From: Streptomyces graminofaciens | GTDB lineage: Bacteria > Actinomycetota > Actinomycetes > Streptomycetales > Streptomycetaceae | DNA: 64,000 bases | Assembly (NCBI RefSeq): GCF_030294945.1 | Contig: NZ_AP018448.1 | Coordinates: 1,736,001-1,800,000 of the forward strand | Direction: 5' to 3' | Shown: positions 9,368 through 18,144 of the stretch, one piece after another | How the letters are laid out: every line of letters starts with the position of its first letter | Numbering within the stretch: the first letter of the stretch is position 1 | Translations under genes and position numbers: made by a program | Notes under the pieces: generated by a model | The model's database searches: none | What the model was told of the DNA's origin: nothing | What the model saw: the letters and a program-made list of their open reading frames with translations, nothing else

Positions 9368-10255
9368 TTGACCATCATCGACGCCGCCCCCACGACCGCC
9401 ACCACCACGCCCGGGCCCACCCAGTCCACGTACCAGACCCGCGTCGCGGAGTACTGGAACGCCGAGGAGAACCCGGTCAATCTGGAACTCGGGAAGATCG
9501 ACGACCTGTACCACCATCACTACGGCGTCGGTGACGTCGACTGGTCCGTGCTCGACGACGACCCGGAACCGGCGCGCCGCCGGGACCGTGTCACGGCCGA
9601 ACTGCACCGCCTGGAACAGGCCCAGGCCGAGCTGCTCGCCCGCCACCTCGGCCCCCTCTCCCCCACCGACCGGGTCTTCGACGCCGGGTGCGGGCGCGGC
9701 GGCGGCAGTGTCGTGGCCCATCTGCGGTACGGCTGCCACGCCGACGGGGTCACGATCTCCCGCAAGCAGGCCGAGTTCGCCAATGAGCAGGCCCGCAAGC
9801 GGGACATCGACGACAAGGTGCGCTACCACCACCGCAACATGCTCGACACCGGTTTCCGGTCCGGGGCGTACGCGGCGTCGTGGAACAACGAGTCCACGAT
9901 GTACGTCGAGTTGGAGCTGCTGTTCGCCGAGCACGCCCGGCTGCTGCGCCGCGGCGGCCGCTATGTGACGATCACCGGCTGCTACAACGACACCTACGGG
10001 CGGGCGTCCCGGGAGGTGTCCCTGATCAACGCCCACTACATCTGCGACATCCACCCGCGCTCGGAGTACTTCAGGGCGATGGCCCGCAACCGCCTCGTAC
10101 CGGTGCGCGTGGTGGACCTCACGGCCGCGACCGTCCCGTACTGGGAGCTGCGCAAGCAGGCCGATCACCTGGTCACGGGCATCGAGGACACGTTCCTGTC
10201 CGCCTACGCGAACGGCAGCTTCCAGTACCTGATGATCGTGGCCGACCGGGTCTGA
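9368..10255 (+). CDS. gppmt: Geranyl diphosphate 2-C-methyltransferase
   Basis: This 295-residue SAM-dependent methyltransferase adds a methyl group at C2 of geranyl diphosphate, making the C11 substrate of the upstream cyclase. It has the subfamily signature YWNAEENPVNLELG followed by YHHHYGVGDVDWS, the SAM motif VFDAGCGRGGGS (D105 to S112), and the active-site segment SWNNESTMYV. The TTG start at 9368 has GAGGAG seven bases upstream. A 45-bp gap separates it from the cyclase, and a strong terminator follows, so it ends the three-gene operon. Confidence 0.93.
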   Translation: MTIIDAAPTTATTTPGPTQSTYQTRVAEYWNAEENPVNLELGKIDDLYHHHYGVGDVDWSVLDDDPEPARRRDRVTAELHRLEQAQAELLARHLGPLSPTDRVFDAGCGRGGGSVVAHLRYGCHADGVTISRKQAEFANEQARKRDIDDKVRYHHRNMLDTGFRSGAYAASWNNESTMYVELELLFAEHARLLRRGGRYVTITGCYNDTYGRASREVSLINAHYICDIHPRSEYFRAMARNRLVPVRVVDLTAATVPYWELRKQADHLVTGIEDTFLSAYANGSFQYLMIVADRV

Positions 10256-10275
10256 TCGTCTGCCGTACGCAGGGG

Positions 10276-10303
10276 CCGGCGGGTCACGGGGCTGATCCGC
10301 CGG
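10276..10303 (+). terminator. Terminator of the encapsulin-terpene operon
   Basis: CCGGCGGGTCA and TGATCCGCCGG pair over 11 bp with one G-T wobble around a 6-base loop, followed by a pyrimidine tract. It starts 20 bp after the methyltransferase stop. Confidence 0.75.
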
Positions 10304-10408
10304 GCTCTCTTCGACGTGCAGATCGCCGACGGCATGTCGTCGCCGCCGATGTACGGCCCGAGTCCGTCCCGGACGCGATTGTGGCTGGAGACGGTGTGGC
10401 TCCGGACG

Positions 10409-11965
10409 TCAGACCGGGCCGCCGGGGCCCATACCGCCCTTGAGGCGTTCCAGGTCGGAGGGGCGGACCTGGATGACGACCACGGCGATGAGCGCGGCGA
10501 TCAACGCGAAGATCGCGGCCATGATGAAGGCGGCCGAGACGCCCGCGGTGAGGACCTCGTCGGCCCAGGGCGGCGGCAGTTCCCCCGTGCGCTGGAAGCG
10601 CAGGCGCTCGACCGGGGTCGCCTGCGCCAGGAACTGTGGAATCTGCTTCTCCGCCTCGTTCGCGCTGGCCGTACCGAACATCGTGACCAGAATGGACAGT
10701 CCGAGGGAGCCGCCGACCTGCTGGGTGGCGTTGAGGAGCCCGGAGGCCGCGCCGGTCTCCTCGTTCGAGACGTTGGAGAGCGCCATCAGGGTGAGCGAGA
10801 CGAACTCCATGCCCATGCCGAGGCTGAAGACGAGAATCGGGCCGAGGACGCTGCCCGCGTAGGTGGAGTGGACGTCGGTCAGGGTGAGCCAGGCGAGGCC
10901 CGCCGCCGCGAGGATCCCGCCCACCACCATGAAGGGCTTGGGGCCGAACACGGGCAGGAACCGTGAGGCCAGCCCGGCGCCGACCGCGATGACCGCACTC
11001 ACCGGCAGGAAGGCGAAGCCGGTGGCGAGCGGGCTGAAGTCGAGCACGTTCTGGGTGAAGAGCGTGAGGAAGAAGAACATGCCGAAGATCGCGGCGGCGA
11101 GGCTCAGCATCATGCCGTAGGTGCCCGCGCGGTTACGGTCGGCGAACATGTGCAGGGGCGTGATCGGCTGGCTGGACCGCCTCTCGACCAGGATGAACAC
11201 GGCGAGGACGACGACGGCCGCCGCGAACGAGGCCAGCGTGAGCGCGTCTCGCCAGCCGTCCTGGGCGGCCCTGATGAACCCGTACACCAGCAGGACCATG
11301 CCCACGGTGGAGGTCAGTGCGCCGGCGATGTCGAAGTGGCCCGCGTGCCGCTCGGACTCCTTGATCCAGCGGGGTGTGGCCAGGGCGATGAGGAGCCCGA
11401 TCGGCACATTCACGAACAGCACCCATCGCCAGTTCAGCCACTCGACGAGGATGCCGCCCGCGAGCAGTCCGATGGCGCCGCCGCCCGCCGAGACTCCGGC
11501 GAACACCCCGAACGCCCGGTTGCGTTCGGGGCCTTCGCTGAAGGTCGTGCTGATCAGGGCGAGGGCGGTCGGGGAGGCGATGGCGCCGCCGACGCCCTGG
11601 AGGGCGCGGGCGCCGAGGAGTTGGGCCTCGTTCTGGGCGAGCCCGCCGAGCAGGGAGGCCAGCACGAAGAGCAGGATGCCGAAGATGAAGACCCGCCGTC
11701 TGCCGAGGATGTCGCCGGTCCGGCCGCCGAGCAGCAGCAGACCGCCGAAGGTCAGGGTGTAGGCGTTGACGACCCAGGACAGGCTGGTGGTGGAGAAGTC
11801 CAGGGACCGCTGGATGTCCGGCAGGGCGATGTTCACGATGGTGATGTCCAGCACCACCATCAGCTGACACGAGGCGATGACCAGCAGCGCCATCGCGTTC
11901 CCGCCGCCGCCGGGTTTCCCGGTGGCGTCCTGGGGCGCGGAAGTCTGCTGCGGTCTGCTGCTCAT
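10409..11965 (-). CDS. MFS drug exporter, DHA2 (EmrB/QacA) family
   Basis: This protein of about 518 residues has 14 predicted membrane segments. The first segment ends in the LDITIVNIALPDI motif typical of 14-segment antiporters, and GGRTGDILGRRR is the motif A loop between segments 2 and 3. Proton-driven export of toxic compounds across the membrane is expected. The ATG at 11965 is preferred; a GTG 12 bases upstream is possible, and neither has a strong ribosome site. No TetR- or MarR-type regulator is next to it. It ends convergently with the terpene operon. Confidence 0.9.
   Translation of the reverse strand: MSSRPQQTSAPQDATGKPGGGGNAMALLVIASCQLMVVLDITIVNIALPDIQRSLDFSTTSLSWVVNAYTLTFGGLLLLGGRTGDILGRRRVFIFGILLFVLASLLGGLAQNEAQLLGARALQGVGGAIASPTALALISTTFSEGPERNRAFGVFAGVSAGGGAIGLLAGGILVEWLNWRWVLFVNVPIGLLIALATPRWIKESERHAGHFDIAGALTSTVGMVLLVYGFIRAAQDGWRDALTLASFAAAVVVLAVFILVERRSSQPITPLHMFADRNRAGTYGMMLSLAAAIFGMFFFLTLFTQNVLDFSPLATGFAFLPVSAVIAVGAGLASRFLPVFGPKPFMVVGGILAAAGLAWLTLTDVHSTYAGSVLGPILVFSLGMGMEFVSLTLMALSNVSNEETGAASGLLNATQQVGGSLGLSILVTMFGTASANEAEKQIPQFLAQATPVERLRFQRTGELPPPWADEVLTAGVSAAFIMAAIFALIAALIAVVVIQVRPSDLERLKGGMGPGGPV
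11582..11609. repeat. 28-bp exact direct repeat, copy inside the MFS gene
   Basis: These 28 bases recur without mismatch at 12101-12128, 519 bp to the right. This copy encodes the RALQGVGG segment of the MFS protein on the minus strand. Confidence 0.9.
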
Positions 11966-12333
11966 GGCGTCTCGCACTCTCGGAGGTCGAGCCCTCCGGA
12001 GGGGTCAGCGAACGAGTGCGTCCACTGCTGGGTCCACCGTTCGACCGTACGCCGGTGCCCTGCCCCTCACCACTCGATCAACGGGCGACGTCCTTCCGCG
12101 GGCGCCGCCGACGCCCTGGAGGGCGCGGCACCACCCCACACTGAGCCATCCTCAGCAACCACCGTCCACCGCTGCCGGGCCGACAGGTGCCCCGCCCATC
12201 TGCGCGGCCACCCACCTTCTCGGCGACTTTGCCATCTCTTTACAACTGGTTCCGCCCCTGCCTCGTCTCTCCGCTCGATCCATCACGCAGTCCCCCGCTT
12301 CATCTGGCGGGCGGACCGACGAGAGAGAGACTG
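11966..12333. other. 368-bp intergenic region between the exporter and the sortase operon
   Basis: It holds the divergent promoters of the MFS exporter and the surface-protein operon, and the second copy of the 28-bp repeat at 12101-12128. No convincing gene is present on either strand. The right half is less GC-rich (CTTTGCCATCTCTTTACAACTGG around 12228-12250) and probably carries the rightward promoter. Confidence 0.5.
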
Positions 12334-12708
12334 ATGCGCCGAACCGTCCTCAGTGCCGCGGCACTCGCCTGTACCGCCGTGTTGGCGGGTGCGGTGCCCG
12401 CGTTCGCCGACGATGCGAGCCCGGCACCCACGAGCCGCGCGGCGTCCCAGGCCCCGACAGCGGTCCCGTCGCCCGCCGAGGCGACCAAGACGCCCGACTC
12501 CGCCGACGCGACCGCGGTTCCCAGTGCCGAACCGCCCCGGGAGGCGACCCCCGGCCAGGTCTCCGCCGTGCCCAGCGGTGCGCCGGACACCGGGGTGGCG
12601 CCGGAGGAGTCCGGGGGCGGGGTCGTCGCGGGGAGCGCCGTCGCCGTGCTGGCGGTCGGCGGGGCGGGAGTCCTCCTCGTACGGCGGCGGCGGGCGAACG
12701 GGGCGTGA
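12334..12708 (+). CDS. Small secreted surface protein with LPxTG-like sorting tail
   Basis: This 124-residue protein has a signal peptide cut after about residue 25 (AVPAFADD), an 70-residue Ala/Pro/Ser/Thr-rich extracellular stretch, then GAPDTG, a hydrophobic segment and a final RRRR tail. That is the layout of a sortase substrate, with APDTG in place of LPxTG. The next gene is a sortase and overlaps it by GTGA, so it is the likely partner. Alternatively it is a simple membrane-anchored stalk protein. No family was recognised for the middle part. Confidence 0.75.
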   Translation: MRRTVLSAAALACTAVLAGAVPAFADDASPAPTSRAASQAPTAVPSPAEATKTPDSADATAVPSAEPPREATPGQVSAVPSGAPDTGVAPEESGGGVVAGSAVAVLAVGGAGVLLVRRRRANGA

Positions 12709-13457
12709 CCTCGCTCTCCAGGCGTGCCTTCGCCACCGCGGCGGCTGCGCTGCTCGTGGGCTGCGGTGGTGGACACCGGGCCGCAACGCGCCGGACGACC
12801 GCGTCACCTGCCGTGAGCCCGGCGCCGCTCCCGTCCGAGCGGGGTGACGCCGACTCCCCCCGGCCCCTCGGTCGTTCGGTGCCCGTGCGGCTTCGGGTCC
12901 CGGCGATCGGTGTCGACACCCCTGTCATCCGACTGGGGCTGGCCTCGGACGGCACCGTGCAGGTGCCGCCGATCACGGCGCACGACCGGGCGGGCTGGTA
13001 CCGGCATTCGCCGACACCGGGGCAGACCGGGCCGTCGGTGATCCTCGGTCATGTCACGGTCGGTGACTACGGAGACGGGGTGTTCCGGCACCTCGCGCGG
13101 CTGCGGCCGGGCGAGCGGATCGAGGCGCGCCTGGAGAACGGCACCACGGCGGTGTTCGCCGTGGAATCCGTACGGACCGTCGCCAAGGCCGACTTCCCGG
13201 TGGACGCGGTCTACGGCGACGTCGACCGCCCCGAGCTGCGGCTGATCACCTGCGGCGGCCGTCGTACCGGTGACGAGTACCCCGACAACGTGATCGTCTT
13301 CGCCACGCTCGTGTCAGAAGGTGCCGAGCACCGCCCATCCGCCCGGACCCCGGGCCGCCGACGGAACCGTACGTCGCGGCCCGGGCTCCTCTCCCACGAG
13401 CCCGCACCGGCCCACCGGCCTGTCGGCCCACCACGTCACGACCATGGAGAGCGTTGA
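12705..13457 (+). CDS. Class F sortase
   Basis: This 250-residue transpeptidase would attach surface proteins to the cell envelope. The N-terminus SRRAFATAAAALLVGC has both a twin-arginine motif and a lipobox, so it may be a Tat-exported lipoprotein. The sortase barrel covers about residues 60-205, with H116 in LGHVTVGDY, C183 in LITCGG and an arginine at 186/187 before DEYPDNVIVFA. After the barrel there is an unusual 40-residue Arg/Pro/His-rich tail that overlaps the sigma gene start. The GTG start overlaps the stop of the surface protein. Confidence 0.88.
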   Translation: MTSLSRRAFATAAAALLVGCGGGHRAATRRTTASPAVSPAPLPSERGDADSPRPLGRSVPVRLRVPAIGVDTPVIRLGLASDGTVQVPPITAHDRAGWYRHSPTPGQTGPSVILGHVTVGDYGDGVFRHLARLRPGERIEARLENGTTAVFAVESVRTVAKADFPVDAVYGDVDRPELRLITCGGRRTGDEYPDNVIVFATLVSEGAEHRPSARTPGRRRNRTSRPGLLSHEPAPAHRPVGPPRHDHGER

Positions 13458-13945
13458 AACGGTCCCGCGAGAAGGCAGCGTCCGAGTTGTTCGCCGCCCT
13501 CTATCCACGCCTCGCCGGCTGGTGCCGTCGGCTGGTCGACGACGACGAGACGGCCCATGAGGTCGCCTCGGAGGCGTTCACCCGGCTCTGGGCCCGGTGG
13601 ACGTCCGTCGGGGAGCCCCAGGGTTTCCTGTACGTCACCGCGGCGAACCTCGTCCGGGACCACTGGCGCAAGCTGGAGCGCGAGCGAAGAGCCGTGCACC
13701 GGGCCACCGTCGAGGCCTCCGTGCGCCCGCAGACGGAAGACACCGACCCCTCGGTCCGCTTGCTCGTGCAGTCACTGCCGGAACGACTGCGCGTTCCCGT
13801 CCTGCTGCACTACTACGCTGACATGCCGATACGGGAGGTGTCCGTACTGACCGGACGCAAGGAGGGAACCATCAAGGCCGATCTTCACGCGGCCCGCGAA
13901 CTGCTCCGCGCCCACCTGAGGAGAAGCCTTGATCACATACTCTGA
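13454..13945 (+). CDS. ECF-type RNA polymerase sigma factor
   Basis: This 163-residue protein has sigma region 2 at about residues 8-75 (ELFAALYPRLAGWC, EVASEAFTRLWARW) and region 4 at about 100-155 (LPERLRVPVLLHYYADMPIREVSVLTGRKEGTIKADLHAAR). The TTG start at 13454 has GGAGAG upstream and overlaps the sortase stop. The next gene, a membrane protein, overlaps its end by 17 bases, the usual place for an anti-sigma factor. It probably controls this surface-protein operon or its own transcription. Confidence 0.88.
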   Translation: MKRSREKAASELFAALYPRLAGWCRRLVDDDETAHEVASEAFTRLWARWTSVGEPQGFLYVTAANLVRDHWRKLERERRAVHRATVEASVRPQTEDTDPSVRLLVQSLPERLRVPVLLHYYADMPIREVSVLTGRKEGTIKADLHAARELLRAHLRRSLDHIL

Positions 13946-14369
13946 CGAGGGACCGGAGTTCGAGCCCGACGACCCGCTCGCCGTCATTCTGCGACCGCCC
14001 TCCGACCGTCTCGGGCCGCCGCCCGGCCACTTCGAGACGATCCGCCGCGCCGCCGGGCGCCGCCGACTGCTGCGTGCCGCGGCCGGAGTCGGTGTGACCT
14101 GCGCCGTCGCCGCCCTCGTCGCACTACCACTGCGGTTCGCGACCGACGAGTCGTCCACGTCCCCCTCGGTCCCGCTCGCGCCACCGCCGGCGAGTGGTCC
14201 GGCGAGCCCGACCCCGGTCCCCAGCCCGTCCGCGTCCTCCGGGACGCCAGCCCCCACCGCCTCGGACGATGCCGACGACCCCGCCCCCTCGGTGACCCCG
14301 ACTCCGTCTGCCGACGCCTCCAAGCGCGCACCGACCTCGGCCACCCCCGGCGAGACCGACAAGCGGTAG
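13929..14369 (+). CDS. Single-pass membrane protein, possible anti-sigma factor
   Basis: This 146-residue protein has a cytoplasmic N-terminal part of about 45 residues with a DDPLAVILRPPSDRL motif, one membrane segment at about residues 49-70, and an extracellular Ser/Pro/Thr/Ala-rich tail. The TTG start at 13929 has GAGGAG upstream and lies inside the sigma gene. Position and topology suit an anti-sigma factor, but the short cytoplasmic part has no zinc-binding motif and no recognised anti-sigma domain, so the role is inferred. Confidence 0.65.
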   Translation: MITYSDEGPEFEPDDPLAVILRPPSDRLGPPPGHFETIRRAAGRRRLLRAAAGVGVTCAVAALVALPLRFATDESSTSPSVPLAPPPASGPASPTPVPSPSASSGTPAPTASDDADDPAPSVTPTPSADASKRAPTSATPGETDKR

Positions 14370-14523
14370 CGACAGACAGCGACGGTTCCCAGCACCACCG
14401 CCGACCAAGGTCCTCGACAACGGCGAGGTCACCACGCAGGGCGGGTGACCGTCCAGGGGACGTGGACCGGCGGGTCAGGGCAGAGGTGGGCCATGTCCGG
14501 GCTCCGCCGAGCGTCACCGTGTC

Positions 14524-14549
14524 GGGCGCCCGGGCACACCCGGGCGCCC
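14524..14549. terminator. Bidirectional terminator
   Basis: GGGCGCCCGGG and CCCGGGCGCCC are perfect 11-bp arms with a CACA loop. It lies between the convergent sigma operon and kinase gene, 36 bp from the kinase stop. Confidence 0.8.
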
Positions 14550-14585
14550 CTTGTCCGGCTCAACTGTCCTACGACAGGCCCTCGT

Positions 14586-16313
14586 TCACTCCTGAACGGC
14601 GAACTGGCTGCCCGTCTTCTGCCCGTCGTCCGACACCGCCGCGGCCACACAGCGGAAGACCCGCAGCCCCTTGTCCCACTCCACCTCCGTCGGCGGAATG
14701 ATGTCGACGTTCCACTCCTTCGCGACCTCCCGGCCGGCGGGCAGCATCGACGCGGCCATGACCTTCTGCGAGCACAGCGCCTTGACGTCCGGGTGCTTGA
14801 CCAGGTCCCGCGCGTTGTTCGTCACGCCGTCCTTCGGCAGCGGGGCGATGGCGAAGGTCTCCCACACATGCCGGGTCTGGCAGTCCGCGCGGCTGACGGT
14901 GATGATCCCGGAGACATCGGTGATCCCGCTCCAGCACTCGGGGGTCGCGACGCACCGGCCGCCCACACCGTCGACGCTCGTCGCCGCGCAGTTCTCCGTC
15001 GTCGTCGCCACGCCGAAGCCGGACGTGCCCTTGTCCTCGGCGGTGCCGTCGGAGGAGGCGGACGGGGCAGCCGAGGAGGAGCCCCCGCCGGCGTCGTCCT
15101 GCTGTCCGCCCCGGTACACGACCACGGAGACCGACACGCTCACGGAGACGGCCACGGCCGCCAGGACGCCGATCACCAGGGGACGGCGTCGCGTTGTTCC
15201 CTTCTTCCCGCCGCCGTCACCGTCGCCGCCCGGCCCGGGGACCACCGTCGTACCGCCCGCTCCACCCGGGCGGCCGGGCGTCACCGTCGTGGAGTTCGCG
15301 TCCGGCACCGGCCCGGAGCCACGCCCGTACGGAGCCGTCGTGTCGTAGGCCTGCGGGCCCGTCGTGTCGTACGTGGGTGGCGCCGTCGTGTCGTACGCCT
15401 GCGGATACGACGTGGGAGGTGTGTCCCGGTACGCCGGGACGGTCATCATGCTGGGCGGCGGGCCGAAGCCGCCGCCGCTCAGGTCGAGGGTGTCGAGGTC
15501 GACGGCGGCGAGGGCGTCCCGAAAGGCGCCCGCGTCGGACAGCCGGTGATCCGGGTTCGGGGCCAGTGCGTGCCGGAGGGCCGAGTTGAGGGCGGCGGGG
15601 ACGCCGGGCAGATCGGGGTACGGCCAGGTGTGGCGGACGATGAGTTCGGCGAGGCTGAGCTGGGTCCCGTCGTCCGGGTAGTGCGGCGGGCGGCCCCGCA
15701 GCAGGGCGTAGACGGTGGCCGCCAGGGAGTAGACGTCGCCGGCCGGGGTGGGGTCGGCCATGTGGAAGGCCTCCGGCGGCGCGTACGCGGGGGTCAGCGC
15801 CTCCCGGGTCACGGACAGTTCCCGTCCCGGCTGGGGCATGGCGGCGAGGCCGAAGTCGGTGAGGGCCACGCCGCCGTACCGGTTGACCATGACGTTGCCG
15901 GGTTTGATGTCGCGGTGCAGGACCCCGGAGGCGTGGGCCGCCGCCACGGCGTCCGCGAGGCCCACCCCGATGTCGCGGGCCTCCTTCGGCGACAGCGGCC
16001 CGTCCCGGTACAGCCGATCGCCGAGCGAGCCTCCGGGGCACAACTCCAGCACCATGTACGGGCGGTTGTCGGCGAGCACCCCGGCGTCGTACACCGGCAC
16101 CACATGCGGGTGCCCGGACAGTTGCCCGGCCGCCGTGACCTCGCGCAGAAAACGCTGCCGGTCGCGCGGTGTGGCCAGCACCCTGCTGTCCACCTTCAGC
16201 GCGACCTCCCGGCCGACGGCCAACTGCTGGGCCCGGTACACCGTGGCGAATCCGCCCTGGCCCAGGACCTCCTGGATCTCGTAACCGGGCAGTTCCATAC
16301 TTGCGGGCCCCAT
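14586..16313 (-). CDS. Membrane Ser/Thr protein kinase (PknB type)
   Basis: This 575-residue protein has a cytoplasmic kinase domain at about residues 8-265 with GQGGFATVY, the lysine in ALKVDS, HRDIKPGNV and DFGLA, so all catalytic residues are present. A linker with YDTTAPPTYDTTGPQAYDTT-type repeats follows, then a membrane segment near residue 385 and an extracellular part of about 150 residues with several cysteines. That part resembles septum-formation-type extracellular domains (CW, RHVWETFA) rather than PASTA repeats. The ATG at 16313 has GGGGG upstream; the ATG at 16298 is also possible. It is divergent from a lipoprotein gene. Confidence 0.88.
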   Translation of the reverse strand: MGPASMELPGYEIQEVLGQGGFATVYRAQQLAVGREVALKVDSRVLATPRDRQRFLREVTAAGQLSGHPHVVPVYDAGVLADNRPYMVLELCPGGSLGDRLYRDGPLSPKEARDIGVGLADAVAAAHASGVLHRDIKPGNVMVNRYGGVALTDFGLAAMPQPGRELSVTREALTPAYAPPEAFHMADPTPAGDVYSLAATVYALLRGRPPHYPDDGTQLSLAELIVRHTWPYPDLPGVPAALNSALRHALAPNPDHRLSDAGAFRDALAAVDLDTLDLSGGGFGPPPSMMTVPAYRDTPPTSYPQAYDTTAPPTYDTTGPQAYDTTAPYGRGSGPVPDANSTTVTPGRPGGAGGTTVVPGPGGDGDGGGKKGTTRRRPLVIGVLAAVAVSVSVSVSVVVYRGGQQDDAGGGSSSAAPSASSDGTAEDKGTSGFGVATTTENCAATSVDGVGGRCVATPECWSGITDVSGIITVSRADCQTRHVWETFAIAPLPKDGVTNNARDLVKHPDVKALCSQKVMAASMLPAGREVAKEWNVDIIPPTEVEWDKGLRVFRCVAAAVSDDGQKTGSQFAVQE

Positions 16314-16444
16314 GTGCCGTACCCCCAGCGCGCGGCCCCGGCCAGAACGTCCGACCGAGGATGAAGCGAGACAATAGCCCAGCACTGTGACACCGGGTGC
16401 GACCCGTACCGGGGGAAGCGGAACCGCCTGCGCCGGCACCATTT

Positions 16445-16474
16445 TTGATCACCGACATGTCCATGTCCTAGGGT
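16445..16474 (+). promoter_or_regulatory. Promoter of the lipoprotein gene at 16505
   Basis: TTGATC at 16445-16450 and TAGGGT at 16469-16474 are separated by 18 bp, matching the Streptomyces housekeeping pattern. Transcription would start about 25 bp before the gene. Confidence 0.6.
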
Positions 16475-16504
16475 CGGGCGAAAACGGGTCGACGGGGTGA
16501 CGGA

Positions 16505-17164
16505 ATGCGTGGAATACGGGGCTTGGCGGCCGTGTTGGTCGCCGGTGCGGCGGTGGTGTCGCTGGCCGGATGCGAGGACAAGGACGACGCTCAGGGCAGT
16601 GGGAGTGACACCGGTGTCGAGATCGGACGCAACGGCGGGACCACCGGCGGTGGACTGCCCGGTCAGCTCACCACACGCCAGAAGCTGATGCTGGACAACC
16701 TCCCGGAGTCGGATTCGGTCATGGCTGCCGGTGAGTATCTGCAGCGGTTCACGACCTGCGAGCGGTACAGCATCGACCCGGCCGACACCCGCTACTACCC
16801 CATGGACGAGGAGTTCGACGAGAGCTGGGGCGTCCGCTTCCGCGGCACCTGCGGCGACGGGGGCAATGGCTACATCCGGGTCTTCTGGACGGGCACGGAC
16901 GAGGGCATGAAGCAGTTCCAGGAGGCGTACCGCGACGACATCGCCGAACGGGTCAAGACCTCGCCGAGTGCCGGTATCGACGGCGGTTTCGGCATCGGGC
17001 GGAACTTCGCCGTGATCGCGCCCGGCTCCGACACGCTGCGCGACCTGTCCTCGTCGCATCTGCTCGTCCTCAACTGCAACCCGAACTTCGAGGCGACCGG
17101 TGACGTGTCCACCGCTCCCGCCGAGGTCGACGGCTGCGTCCTGACCGACGACTTCATCGACTGA
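16505..17164 (+). CDS. Lipoprotein of unknown function
   Basis: This 219-residue protein has a signal peptide with lipobox LAGC (Cys near 23), then a Gly/Asp/Ser-rich linker and a globular domain from about residue 50. The domain has four further cysteines (TTCERY, GTCGDG, LNCNP, DGCVL) that could form two disulfides. No family was recognised. It is divergent from the Ser/Thr kinase, whose extracellular domain also carries paired cysteines, so the two may act together at the cell surface; this is inference. Confidence 0.8.
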   Translation: MRGIRGLAAVLVAGAAVVSLAGCEDKDDAQGSGSDTGVEIGRNGGTTGGGLPGQLTTRQKLMLDNLPESDSVMAAGEYLQRFTTCERYSIDPADTRYYPMDEEFDESWGVRFRGTCGDGGNGYIRVFWTGTDEGMKQFQEAYRDDIAERVKTSPSAGIDGGFGIGRNFAVIAPGSDTLRDLSSSHLLVLNCNPNFEATGDVSTAPAEVDGCVLTDDFID

Positions 17165-17306
17165 CGTCCGCCGTCCGGTCGGTGAGGAGCCGGAGCGCCT
17201 CGGCGGTCGCGGCAGCCGGGTTCGACGTTGTGGACGCCCCGGGTCCGGTCGGCGTCGCCGGGGGCCTGGAAGGAGTCGTAGAAGAAGTACCGATCGTCCC
17301 CGTGGC

Positions 17307-18107
17307 TCACGCGGTGCCGGTCCAGCGGCTCTTCTCGGTCTCGGCGGTTCTGTCCCGCTGCCGGGTGGGGGCGATCACGAGTTCCTCGACGAGCGTGCGC
17401 TGCGGCAGCGTGGCGCAGAGCAGGACGGCCTGTGCCACGTCCTCCGGCTGGACCATGGCCGCTCGGGCGTCCGCGCTCGGCGGGGCGGCGCGGCTGTCCA
17501 GGATCGGGGTGTTCACCTCGCCGGGGAGGATGCAGGTGGCGCGGATCAGGTCGTCGCGGAAGGTGTTGCGCAGGTAGGCCATGAAGTTGCGTACGCCCGC
17601 CTTGGCCGCGCCGTACGGGGCTCCGCCCAGAAGGGTGGGCCGGAGCGCGGCGAGCGAGGAGATGGTGACGATCGTGCCGCCGCCGTTCGCCACCATGTCC
17701 GGGAGGACGGCCTGGGTGAGCAGATAGACCCCGGTGAGGTTGACGCCGATGACGGCGTTCCACTCGGCCTCGTCGAGCCGGCGGACGTCGCCGACCTTGC
17801 TCGCGCCGCCCGCGTTGTTGACGAGGAGGTCTACAGGGCCTGCCGACTTGCTCGTCCACGCGACGAGTTCGCGGACCTCTTCGGCGTTCTCGACATGTGC
17901 GGAGCGGGTGAGGGCCGTGCCGCCGGCGTCCGCCACGACCGTGGCGACCTCGTCGAGGACGTGCTGCCGCCGTCCTACGAGGACCACGGTCGCGCCCTCG
18001 GCGGCCAGCAACAGCGCCGTTTCGCGACCGATGCCGGTGCCCGCCCCGGTTATCAGCGCGGTCTTTCCCGCGAGAAGTCCTGCTCGGTTTCCTTCGAGGA
18101 TGCCCAT
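17307..18107 (-). CDS. Short-chain dehydrogenase/reductase
   Basis: This 266-residue classical SDR has the cofactor motif TGAGTGIG at about residues 20-27, NNAG near residue 98, the catalytic serine in TISSLAA and the YGAAK active site near residue 168. The arginine after the first motif strands (VLVGRR) suggests NADP(H). It lies 37 bp downstream of the MurR/RpiR gene on the same strand and is probably co-transcribed with it. The 140 bp after its stop hold no supported gene. The substrate cannot be deduced. Confidence 0.88.
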   Translation of the reverse strand: MGILEGNRAGLLAGKTALITGAGTGIGRETALLLAAEGATVVLVGRRQHVLDEVATVVADAGGTALTRSAHVENAEEVRELVAWTSKSAGPVDLLVNNAGGASKVGDVRRLDEAEWNAVIGVNLTGVYLLTQAVLPDMVANGGGTIVTISSLAALRPTLLGGAPYGAAKAGVRNFMAYLRNTFRDDLIRATCILPGEVNTPILDSRAAPPSADARAAMVQPEDVAQAVLLCATLPQRTLVEELVIAPTRQRDRTAETEKSRWTGTA

Positions 18108-18144
18108 GGGTGTGATGGTGCCCCGTCGTCGGCGTGACTCGGCC

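Noticed and set aside
10304..10408. Short plus-strand frame after the methyltransferase terminator
   Set aside because: It has no start with ribosome site and runs into the antisense of the MFS gene.
17165..17306. Possible short minus-strand peptide with a GDDRYFFYDSFQAPGDADR stretch after the SDR gene
   Set aside because: There is no ribosome site and no recognised family; the remainder looks random. It may be gene debris but cannot be supported.
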